Assembly: GCF_024519455.1 (NCBI RefSeq)
Contig: NZ_JALJRY010000037.1
Coordinates: forward strand, 40,668 to 104,667
Length of the DNA: 64,000 bases
Source: Streptomyces sp. STR69
Lineage (GTDB): Bacteria; Actinomycetota; Actinomycetes; Streptomycetales; Streptomycetaceae
Reading direction: 5' to 3'
Positions 32,906-39,888 of the stretch are shown one piece after another. The notes beneath the pieces were generated by a model, which saw nothing but the letters and a program-made list of their open reading frames with translations, was not told the origin of the DNA and made no database searches. The first letter of the stretch is position 1. Every line of letters starts with the position of its first letter. The translations under genes were made by a program, and so were the position numbers.

Positions 32906-33454
32906 TTGAACGCCGACGAGGAACGCGAGTTCCGCGAGTTCGTTGCGGCGCGGTCGAGATCGCTGCTGCACACGGCCTACCTGCTGACCGGGGACTGGGA
33001 GCAGGGCCGCGATCTGGTCCAGACCGCGCTCGCGTCCACCGCCCGGCGCTGGTCGCGGCTGCGCGACCGGCAGCAGCCGGAGACCTATGTGCGCCGGGCG
33101 ATCTACCACGCCCAGGTGGACCGCTTCCGGCTGCTCAGCTGGGGGAAGGAGCTGGTCACCGACAGGCTGCCGGACCCGCCCGGGCAGGCCGTCGACTGGG
33201 CCGACATCGTGATCCAGCGGCAGGACATCATGGCCGCGCTGCGGCGGCTGCCCAAGCGCCAGCGCGCGGTGATCGTGCTGCGCTACTTCGAGGACCGGCC
33301 GGACCACGAGATCGCCGAGATCCTGGGCATCGCCCCAGGGACGGTCCGCAGCCAGACCCACAAGGCCCTCGCCTCCCTCCGCGCCGCCTTCGCCGAGGCG
33401 GAGCGGTCGGCCGGCGCCTCTTCCCCCGCCTCCGGAAAGGGCGTCATCGCATGA
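32906..33454 (+). CDS. SigE-family ECF-like RNA polymerase sigma factor
   Basis: A 182-aa sigma factor starting at TTG 32906, five bases after AGGGAGG. Region 2 is FREFVAARSRSLLHTAYLLTGDWEQGRDLVQTALA (split: core LLTGDWEQGRDLVQ), and region 4 is ALRRLPKRQRAVIVLRYFED followed by HEIAEILGIAPGTVRSQTHKAL. The LLTGD...A-D(L)VQ and PKRQRAV patterns define the actinobacterial SigE-family group (distinct from S. coelicolor sigma-E). It overlaps the downstream membrane protein gene by ATGA, the usual arrangement with an anti-sigma partner. Confidence 0.92.
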   Translation: MNADEEREFREFVAARSRSLLHTAYLLTGDWEQGRDLVQTALASTARRWSRLRDRQQPETYVRRAIYHAQVDRFRLLSWGKELVTDRLPDPPGQAVDWADIVIQRQDIMAALRRLPKRQRAVIVLRYFEDRPDHEIAEILGIAPGTVRSQTHKALASLRAAFAEAERSAGASSPASGKGVIA

Positions 33455-34170
33455 ACGACTCGACCGAACAGCCTTTGCACGAAACGCTGTTGCACGATGC
33501 CCTGCACACTCATGTCCAGGAGAGCGGCGACAGCACCGCCGGTCCCTACCTGGCCGGCCTGGCCGACGGCGCACTGCGGGTCGCCCGGCGGCGGCAACGG
33601 CTGGCCCGCGCCGGGGCCTGCGTCGCCGCCGCCGCTGTGGTCGCCGTCGGCGCGGTCGCCGTCGCGGACGGCACGACCACCCAGCACGCGCACGTGGTCC
33701 AGCCCGCCGCAGGGGACACGGGGAACACCGCGAAGGCGGCCCTGCTCTCCATCCTGCCGGTCACCTCGTCCACGGAGACCGCCTGCACCCACGGCAGCGG
33801 CGGCTACACCGTGGACGCGAGCGCGACCCACCCGGCGTTCTGCGTCAAGGCCGACCGGACCAAGGGCATGACCGGCGTCCGTGTCGCCTCCGCGAAGGCC
33901 GGCAGAAGCACCCTCGACGGCACCTGGCAGGTCGAGGTGACCCTCACTCCCGCCGACCGGACCCGCTTCGCCGCCCTCACCGGCTCCATCGCCTCGGCCC
34001 CGCCCCCGCGCAACGGATTCGCCATCGTCATCGACGGCAAGCTCTGGGGCAACCCCAGCGTGACCGCCTCGATCACCGGCGGCCGTCTCGAAATCGTCGG
34101 CGCCTACGTCGGGGACCTCACCAGCACCACCGCCCACGACCTCGCCCTCCGGCTGAACGCCGACGGATGA
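33451..34170 (+). CDS. Single-pass membrane partner of sigma factor with SecD-head-like domain
   Basis: A 239-aa protein, translationally coupled to the sigma gene. Residues 1-50 are cytoplasmic (a possible sigma-binding segment), an Arg-rich boundary ARRRQRLARAG precedes one membrane helix (ACVAAAAVVAVGAVAVAD), and about 165 residues are outside. The outer part ends in WQVEVTLTPADRTRFAALTG... FAIVIDGKLWGNPSVTASITGG, a pattern I know from the P1-head subdomain of SecD/SecF. Two Cys (ACTHGSGG, AFCVKAD) may pair. No zinc-binding HxxxCxxC anti-sigma motif is present. Anti-sigma role is inferred from position. Confidence 0.72.
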   Translation: MNDSTEQPLHETLLHDALHTHVQESGDSTAGPYLAGLADGALRVARRRQRLARAGACVAAAAVVAVGAVAVADGTTTQHAHVVQPAAGDTGNTAKAALLSILPVTSSTETACTHGSGGYTVDASATHPAFCVKADRTKGMTGVRVASAKAGRSTLDGTWQVEVTLTPADRTRFAALTGSIASAPPPRNGFAIVIDGKLWGNPSVTASITGGRLEIVGAYVGDLTSTTAHDLALRLNADG

Positions 34171-34230
34171 CCCGATGCCGGAGGGCGGGGGTGAGCCGCG
34201 AACGACGGGAGTCACTGAGCAGCCTCGACT

Positions 34231-34662
34231 TCATACCCCCGCCAACCGACGAGCCGTGACGAACTCGGCCCACACCACCTTGCCCAAGTCCCGTTCCGCC
34301 ACGCCCCACTTGTCGGCCAGCGCGTCGACGAGCAACAGCCCGCGCCCACCCTCGTCGGTGTCATCGGAGTGGGCGTCGAGGTGCGGGACGCCGCCGCCGC
34401 TGTCGTGCACCTCGACCCGCACCACCCGGCCGTCGTAGCGCAGGAACACCCGGAACTGCCGCCCCGGCGGCACCCCGTGCACCAACGCGTTGGTCGCCAA
34501 CTCGCTGACGCACAGCAGCACATCGCCACCGCGCTCGGCGTCGGCGAGACCCCACTCGGCCAGAAACGCGTGAGCGAAGTGCCTGGCGGCGGGAACGGAC
34601 CGGCGTTCGCGCCGGAAGAACTTCTCACTCGGGTTCACGGGACAAGAGTTGCTGAGCGTCAC
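34231..34662 (-). CDS. RsbW/anti-sigma-like ATP-binding protein (HATPase_c_2)
   Basis: A 143-aa GHKL ATPase domain protein. The N-box is SELATNALVHG, the G1 box is EVHDSGGG, and the G2 region is GGRGLLLVDALADKWGV; the end GKVVWAEF is typical. Streptomyces encode dozens of these; some act as anti-sigma kinases, and many sit beside XRE/DUF397 gene pairs as here. I chose GTG 34662, adjacent to promoter-like sequence; GTG 34638 is possible. No ribosome binding site is visible, so translation may be leaderless. Confidence 0.85.
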   Translation of the reverse strand: MTLSNSCPVNPSEKFFRRERRSVPAARHFAHAFLAEWGLADAERGGDVLLCVSELATNALVHGVPPGRQFRVFLRYDGRVVRVEVHDSGGGVPHLDAHSDDTDEGGRGLLLVDALADKWGVAERDLGKVVWAEFVTARRLAGV

Positions 34663-34760
34663 TACTGTTGACAGGGCGTGAGGCCCATCTCCCGTTTTGT
34701 ACGGGCGGAGTACGGGTCCGTGCGGGGTCCGAAACGGGTGGATGTGGGGAGCACCACAGC

Positions 34761-35573
34761 ATGAACTCCAAGAAGAACCGCTCGACGATGCGGCTGCTGG
34801 GCTCACAGGTCAAAGCGGCCCGCATGGCCGCCGGACTGACACAACGTCAGCTCGCCGAACGGGCCATGGTCGACGAGGAGACCATCGCGTCCATCGAACA
34901 GGGCAGGCGACGACTGATGCTGTCGCTGGCCAAGACGCTGGATCTGATCCTCGACACGAAGGGCACGCTGGCGGCGGGGGTCGACAACCTCCCGGAGATC
35001 GACCAATTCCCGCTCTACGCCGAGGAGTACATGCTGCATGAGCGGGAGGCCATCTCCCTCTCCTGGTACGACAACGCGGTCATCCCCTGTCTGCTCCAGA
35101 CCACCGAGTTCGCCCGCGCGGTCCTGGCGGAACGCATTCCGGCCTACGACGAGGACGAGATCGCGGCGAAGCTGGCAGGCCGTATCGAGCGGCAGGAGAT
35201 CCTGCAGCGCAAGAACCCGCCGACGATGAGCTTCGTGATCTGGGAGCCGGTGCTGCATCTCGGCATCGGGACGCCGGAAGCCCGTCGCGAGCAACTCCGA
35301 TTCCTGCGAGAGTGTGCCGAACTCCCAGGCCTCTCACTCCAGTTCCTGCCGATGAACGCCTCCTCGCATGCCGGGCTAAACGGCCCCTTCACACTCCTGG
35401 AAACACCGGACCACCAGCACTTGGCCTACACCGAGGGACAACGCGGCAGCCAGTGGGTTTCCGACCTGGATGAGGTGTCCATCCTCGCGCGCAAATATGC
35501 GATGCTGCGGTCACAGGCCTTGTCCCCTCAGGAGTCAAGGGACCTGCTCGACCGTCTGCTAGGAGATCCATGA
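34761..35573 (+). CDS. XRE-type regulator with DUF5753 (WhiJ/AbaA-type)
   Basis: A 270-aa protein; ATG 34761 has GGGGAG nine bases upstream. The N-terminal helix-turn-helix (residues 10-65) contains KAARMAAGLTQRQLAERAMV and ETIASIEQGRRRL. The rest is DUF5753, with LSWYDNAVIPCLLQTTEFAR and ERQEILQRKNPPTMSFVIWE. It belongs to the large Streptomyces family including WhiJ, which work with small DUF397 proteins; the DUF397 gene here overlaps by ATGA. By analogy it represses developmental or antibiotic genes until antagonised by its DUF397 partner. Confidence 0.93.
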   Translation: MNSKKNRSTMRLLGSQVKAARMAAGLTQRQLAERAMVDEETIASIEQGRRRLMLSLAKTLDLILDTKGTLAAGVDNLPEIDQFPLYAEEYMLHEREAISLSWYDNAVIPCLLQTTEFARAVLAERIPAYDEDEIAAKLAGRIERQEILQRKNPPTMSFVIWEPVLHLGIGTPEARREQLRFLRECAELPGLSLQFLPMNASSHAGLNGPFTLLETPDHQHLAYTEGQRGSQWVSDLDEVSILARKYAMLRSQALSPQESRDLLDRLLGDP

Positions 35574-35818
35574 GCACCGCACTTGAGTGGTTCAAGTCGA
35601 GCTACAGCGGCAGCGAAGGCGGCGCCTGCCTCGAAGTCGCCTACGCCTGGCGCAAGTCCAGCTACAGCGGCGACGAAGGCGGGCAGTGCGTCGAAGTCGC
35701 AACCTGCCCCCACACCATCCACATCCGTGACTCCAAGAACCCGGCAGACAGCGGCCCCACCCTCACCGTCTCCCCCACCGCGTGGACCGCGTTCACGACC
35801 CACTCGGCCGCCCGCTAG
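35570..35818 (+). CDS. DUF397 protein with internally duplicated N-terminal motif
   Basis: An 82-aa protein. The DUF397 motif WFKSSYSGSEGGACLEVA (residues 7-24) is repeated as WRKSSYSGDEGGQCVEVA (27-44), 20 residues apart, before the normal C-terminal part IHIRDSKNPADSGPTLTVSP. Ordinary members have the motif once, so this gene has an internal 60-bp duplication. It overlaps the XRE gene by four bases. Its stop codon shares the bases CTAG (35815-35818) with the stop of the opposite-strand gene. Presumed antagonist or partner of the XRE protein. Confidence 0.92.
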   Translation: MSTALEWFKSSYSGSEGGACLEVAYAWRKSSYSGDEGGQCVEVATCPHTIHIRDSKNPADSGPTLTVSPTAWTAFTTHSAAR

Positions 35819-36633
35819 CCGATCGCGCGAAGCGTGCGGTGGCGGAGCCGTTCCAAGGCCTGGGCCGTCGTCTCGTCGGCGGGCAGGAGAACGACCAGTT
35901 CCTGCGCGTCCGTGCGCGGCAGCTCCAACCGCTCGCGCTGCCAACGCAGTTCGTGCCCGGTGCGGAGCGGGACCTGTGGTGGAGGCAGGTGGCGGTTGAG
36001 GCGGCGCGTGAACTCCTGCCCGGCCAGCGGAGCGAGTTCCGCCGTGAACCACTCCGAGGTCTCCAGGGACGGTCCGAGCCACAGGTCGAAGGCCTGCTCG
36101 TCGGCCACCTGGTCCCAGTCGGGGAAGAACGTCCGGGCGCGCGGATCGGTGAACACATAGCGCGTCAGGTTCGGTTCCCGGGTGTCCAGCAGCCCGCTGC
36201 CGCGCATCACCAGCTCGAACCCCGTGGTGTGCGCGAGCACGTCGCCCAGGCGGTTGGTGACGAACGCGGGTGAGGGATCGAGGAGTTGGAGGGTCGCCAG
36301 CACGGTCGGGCGGACCTCGCGGCTGGGCGGCGCGGGCCGCCGGTGCGAGGGGCAGGCTCCGCCGGTGATCTTGGTGAGGTAGCGGAGGTGTTCGCGTTCC
36401 GCCGCGTCCAGGCTCAGGGCGTCGGCGAGCGCGTTGACCACGGCGGGGGACGGGTTACGGTCCCGTCCCTGCTCGATACGGGTGAGGTACTCGACACTGA
36501 TCCCGGCGCGGGCGGCCAGGTCCGAGCGTCGTAGGCCTGGTGAGCGTCGGCGGCCCCGCTCGGGGATCCCGAACGACTCGGGCTGGATGCTGTCGCGCTT
36601 GGCTCGGACGAAGTCGCCCAGTGGCGTGCCCAT
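35815..36633 (-). CDS. MmyB-type XRE regulator (MLTR ligand-binding domain)
   Basis: A 272-aa regulator. The N-terminal HTH (residues 8-85) contains SPGLRRSDLAARAGISVEYLTRIEQGRD, split as usual with the conserved RRPGLRRxELA pattern, followed by the MmyB-like ligand domain (about 105-270) with RPTVLATLQLLDPSPAFVTN and RYVFTDPRARTFFPDWDQVA. Such regulators typically control a neighbouring oxidoreductase; the divergent gene at 36747 is an FMN reductase. TAAACT lies 7 nt before ATG 36633, suggesting a leaderless mRNA. Confidence 0.92.
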   Translation of the reverse strand: MGTPLGDFVRAKRDSIQPESFGIPERGRRRSPGLRRSDLAARAGISVEYLTRIEQGRDRNPSPAVVNALADALSLDAAEREHLRYLTKITGGACPSHRRPAPPSREVRPTVLATLQLLDPSPAFVTNRLGDVLAHTTGFELVMRGSGLLDTREPNLTRYVFTDPRARTFFPDWDQVADEQAFDLWLGPSLETSEWFTAELAPLAGQEFTRRLNRHLPPPQVPLRTGHELRWQRERLELPRTDAQELVVLLPADETTAQALERLRHRTLRAIG

Positions 36634-36746
36634 GACTCGAAGTTTAGTGGCGGGGCCGGTTCGCCCGAATGTCTCAGCGTGGCCCTGCGGGGGCCAGCCT
36701 GCGCCCGGTCTGGTTACCGCTTCGGCGGCAGCCGACTGTGGAGCAC

Positions 36747-37358
36747 ATGAGCGAGAAGCAGCAGCAGAAGAAGAACCACAAGCTGGTCATCGTCATCGGG
36801 AGCGTCCGCGAAGGGCGGTTCGGGCCCGTCGTCGCCTCCTGGGTCGCCGAACAGGCGCGCGTGCACGGCGGGTTCGACGTAGAGGTCGTCGACCTGGCCG
36901 ACGTCGAGATCCCCCTGTCGCTGCCGGCGTCGTCACCGAAGTACGCCGGCGACTCCTACCCGCGCCCCGAAGCGATGGCGCCCCTGACGTCCAGCCTGGC
37001 GGGGGCGGAGGCGTTCATCCTGGTCACGCCCGAGTACAACCACAGCTACCCCGCCGCTCTGAAGGCCGCCATCGACTGGCACTTCACCCAGTGGACGGCC
37101 AAGCCCGTGGCCTTCGTCAGCTACGGCGGCGCGGCCGGCGGCCGTCATGCCGTCCTCCACCTGGAGAACGTCCTCACCGAACTGCACGCGGTGACCGTCC
37201 GCGACGGCCTGGCGTTCCCGAACTACTTCACCGCGTGGGAGGACGGACAGCCCCTGGACCCCCAGGCGCCCGGCTACGCCAAGACCCTGCTGGACCAACT
37301 CGCCTGGTGGGCCGCCGCCTTGAGCGCGGCACGCGAGGCGAGCCCGTACCCGGCCTGA
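36747..37358 (+). CDS. NAD(P)H-dependent FMN reductase
   Basis: A 203-aa flavodoxin-like enzyme. FMN loop GSVREGRFGPVVASWV is at about residues 18-33, and the family motif VTPEYNHSYPAALKAAID is at about 90-107. It contains a later GGRHAVLHLENVL segment. It belongs to the ArsH/azoreductase/chromate-reductase-like group and uses NAD(P)H to reduce flavin or quinones. GTG 36738 is an alternative start three codons upstream. It is divergent from the MmyB-type regulator, its probable controller. Confidence 0.9.
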   Translation: MSEKQQQKKNHKLVIVIGSVREGRFGPVVASWVAEQARVHGGFDVEVVDLADVEIPLSLPASSPKYAGDSYPRPEAMAPLTSSLAGAEAFILVTPEYNHSYPAALKAAIDWHFTQWTAKPVAFVSYGGAAGGRHAVLHLENVLTELHAVTVRDGLAFPNYFTAWEDGQPLDPQAPGYAKTLLDQLAWWAAALSAAREASPYPA

Positions 37359-37368
37359 CCGGACTCCG

Positions 37369-37399
37369 ACTGTCAGTGGCCGCCTCTAAAGTCTCTGGC
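37369..37399 (+). promoter_or_regulatory. PafBC (RecA-NDp)-type DNA-damage promoter
   Basis: TGTCAGTG (37371-37378), exactly 8 bp, then TAAAGT (37387-37392), with ATG 7 nt later. It shares ACTGTCAGTGGCC with the promoter at 9782-9794. All fixed bases of TGTCRGTG-N8-TANNNT are present, and there is no ribosome binding site. Confidence 0.78.
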
Positions 37400-38167
37400 A
37401 TGGCGACTCTTCCCAACCCGCTGCCGAAGCTGGCGGCCGACCCGAGCGGCAGCTCGCTCGGGCTTGAACTCCCTGCCGGGAGACTGATCGACACGACGTC
37501 CGAAGTCCCGTCGGACGAACCGCTGTTGTGGTGCGCGGACGGACCGGCGGGGCCCGGTGACTACGACGCGCTGCGGTCCGCGCGCACCGCCGGGCTCCTC
37601 CCGCTGCTCATGGACGTGAACGGCGACCAAGGCGGCCCGGAGGAATGGGAGTTGAGCCCCGACGAGATGTCATATCCCGGGGACCACGACGCCGACGAGG
37701 TGCTGGAGGATTTCTGGGAGGAGTACACGGACGAGGGCGACGAGTGGCCCGGCCTCGCCGAACCGCTCACCCTGGTCGCCGATCCCGACGAGCGGGCGGC
37801 CGAGGTCGCCGACTCCCTGGCGGGCGGCGGGCCGGGGTTCAAGGCACCGCACCTCGCCCTGGTGCCGGCCCGCCGCAGCGCGGACATCCCGGCGGCGATC
37901 GGCTGGATGGGCCCCGCCAACCACGAGAACGACACGGCCCGCCTGTGCGCGGTCCTCCGTTCCTGGGAGGACCGCTTCGGCATACGGGTCGTGGCCCTCG
38001 GCTTCGACCGGCTGACCGTGTCCGTGGCGGCCCCGCCCGCCGACCTCGACGAGGCCGAGGAAGTGGCCGCCGAGCACTTCGCCTTCTGCCCGGACGACAT
38101 CGGCGACCTGGAGACGTACGCCCAGAAGCTGATCGACCAACCCACTTGGTCCTTCTGGTGGGACTGA
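37400..38167 (+). CDS. DUF4253 domain protein
   Basis: A 255-aa soluble acidic protein starting at ATG 37400. The C-terminal ~110 residues carry the DUF4253 pattern PHLALVPARRSADIPAAIGW, NHENDTARLCAVLRSWEDRFG, VVALGFDRLTVSVAAPP and the end PTWSFWWD. The N-terminal part is acidic (WELSPDEMSYPGDHDADEVL). Function is unknown. Its leaderless PafBC-type promoter places it in the DNA-damage response by inference. It is monocistronic. Confidence 0.88.
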   Translation: MATLPNPLPKLAADPSGSSLGLELPAGRLIDTTSEVPSDEPLLWCADGPAGPGDYDALRSARTAGLLPLLMDVNGDQGGPEEWELSPDEMSYPGDHDADEVLEDFWEEYTDEGDEWPGLAEPLTLVADPDERAAEVADSLAGGGPGFKAPHLALVPARRSADIPAAIGWMGPANHENDTARLCAVLRSWEDRFGIRVVALGFDRLTVSVAAPPADLDEAEEVAAEHFAFCPDDIGDLETYAQKLIDQPTWSFWWD

Positions 38168-38264
38168 CCCGAGCCTGAGGCGTCACCGCACTCCGGTGGT
38201 GGGGGCCGGCGGCCCGGGATACGTTCGGGAGACCCGTCCCCTTTGTCGCCCACCGGAGGCTGTG

Positions 38265-39014
38265 ATGAGCGGAAGCGAGCCCGACCGGCCGCAGGAGCTG
38301 GCCGGTCAGACCGTCGTCGTGATCGGGGCGAGCTCGGGCATCGGGCTCGAAACCGCGCGCCAGGTCCGCGCCACCGGTGGCCAGGTGATCATGGTCGCGC
38401 GGGATCCGCAGCGGCTGGAGCGCGCGGCTGCGGAGGTCGGGCCGCTGAGCACCGCGATCCTCGACGCCTTCGACACGGACCGGCTCCGGGAGTTCTTCGG
38501 TGACCTGCCCGACCCGGTCGACCACGTCCTCTCGACCGTCGGCGGCCCCTTGTACGGGCCGCTGGCCGACCTGGACCTGGCGGAGACAGGCCGGTACTTC
38601 GGCGAACGCGTCGCCATGGTGCTCGGGATCGCCAAGTACGGCCGGGAAAGGGTCCGGGACGGCGGCACGCTGCTGTTCATCGGCGGCACGGGCGGTCGCC
38701 GCCCCGGCGTCGGCATGTCCGTCATCGCCGCGATGACCGCAGCCCTCCCCGCCCTCACCGCGAACCTGGCCCTCGAACTGGCGCCGGTCCGGGTGAACGT
38801 CATCGCCCCCGGATTCGTCGACACCCCGCTGTCGGCCTCGCTCCTGGGCGACCGGCTCGACGCCCGGCGGGAAGAACTCCGCGCCTCGCTCCCCATCCGC
38901 CGGGTCGTCGGGCCGGCGGACGTCGCCGCCCTGGCCGTACACATCATGCGCAACGAGGCCCTGACGGGCGCGACCTACGACATCGACGGCGGGCAGCAGC
39001 TGCTGCCCCAGTGA
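38265..39014 (+). CDS. Atypical SDR-fold protein lacking the catalytic Tyr-Lys pair
   Basis: A 249-aa SDR; start ATG 38265 has CGGAGG upstream. Cofactor motif IGASSGIGLETARQ is intact, with VARDPQR after beta-2 suggesting NADP(H). The NNAG position reads STVGG. Where Y-x-x-x-K is expected, before the usual AALPALTANLALELAPVRVN helix, the sequence is SVIAAMTAAL, so Tyr and Lys are both missing. The C-terminal PGFVDTPL and YDIDGG are conserved. It may bind a dinucleotide without classical catalysis, or use other residues. Monocistronic. Confidence 0.85.
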   Translation: MSGSEPDRPQELAGQTVVVIGASSGIGLETARQVRATGGQVIMVARDPQRLERAAAEVGPLSTAILDAFDTDRLREFFGDLPDPVDHVLSTVGGPLYGPLADLDLAETGRYFGERVAMVLGIAKYGRERVRDGGTLLFIGGTGGRRPGVGMSVIAAMTAALPALTANLALELAPVRVNVIAPGFVDTPLSASLLGDRLDARREELRASLPIRRVVGPADVAALAVHIMRNEALTGATYDIDGGQQLLPQ

Positions 39015-39025
39015 CCGTTGACCGT

Positions 39026-39853
39026 TCAGGTCAGCAGCTTCGTCCCCTCCGGCGCCTCGATCCCGAACTCCTCGTCCAGCACCAGCCGTACGTCACCCTC
39101 GTCCGTCAACTCCCGCTCGCTCACCCCGCCGTCGGCCCGCGTCTCGGTCAACCGGCCGCCGTGGAGCAGGAGATGGCGTTCGGGGGTGACCCGCTGGACG
39201 AAGAGGCGCTGGGTGAAGGGGGAGCGCGGGTTCGTGGCGATGTGCCAGTTGATCACCTCGAAGTCGACGTGCTCGAAGGGCTCCAGGGTGAAGGCGTACT
39301 GCGGCTGCCAGGAGCCGTCGGCGCCGTGGGCCTCCAGCATCCACATGTCCAACGGGCCGCGATGCGGCACCCGGACGAACCGGTGCCGGCGCCCCGCGTC
39401 CTCGAACTCCCCGCCGAGCGCGAGGGGCACCGGTTCCAGCAGCGCGCCGATCGCCCCGAACCCGACGTCCGCCAGATACGGCTGCGGGTCGCCCGGCACA
39501 TCCACGCGGAGCGTCATATGGGTGCGCGGGCGGCTCTCGATCCGGTCCGTGCCGACGACCACCCGGGCCGTCAGCAGGGTCACCCCGAAGCCGAGCGCCC
39601 GTAGCGCGGTGGCGAGCAGCGTGTTCTGCTCGTAGCAGTAGCCACCACGCCGGCTCCGCACCAACTTGGCCATCAGATCGGTCAGTTCGAGGGAGGGAGC
39701 GGTACGCCGGAGCGCGTCGAGGTTCTCGAAGGGGATGCCCCGCATGTGCGCGAGGTGCACCCCCTTCAGCGTCGCGGTGTCGGGCCGCCGCTCCCCCGCC
39801 CACCCGAGGTGGGCGAGGTATGCGTCGAGGTCGAAGCCATCACTGTCGGACAT
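39026..39853 (-). CDS. nat: Arylamine N-acetyltransferase
   Basis: A 275-aa NAT-family enzyme that transfers acetyl groups from acetyl-CoA to arylamines or hydrazines. The catalytic triad is visible: Cys in RSRRGGYCYEQN (about 72), His in RTHMTLRVDV (about 112) and Asp in YLADVGFGA (about 127). The N-terminus DLDAYLAHLGW and the PFENLDALRR motif are typical. Relatives in ansamycin clusters act as amide synthases, but no such cluster is here. Tail to tail with the SDR gene. Confidence 0.94.
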   Translation of the reverse strand: MSDSDGFDLDAYLAHLGWAGERRPDTATLKGVHLAHMRGIPFENLDALRRTAPSLELTDLMAKLVRSRRGGYCYEQNTLLATALRALGFGVTLLTARVVVGTDRIESRPRTHMTLRVDVPGDPQPYLADVGFGAIGALLEPVPLALGGEFEDAGRRHRFVRVPHRGPLDMWMLEAHGADGSWQPQYAFTLEPFEHVDFEVINWHIATNPRSPFTQRLFVQRVTPERHLLLHGGRLTETRADGGVSERELTDEGDVRLVLDEEFGIEAPEGTKLLT

Positions 39854-39888
39854 GCGCCCAGCCTAGGCAACGCGATGCCCCGCCCGGC

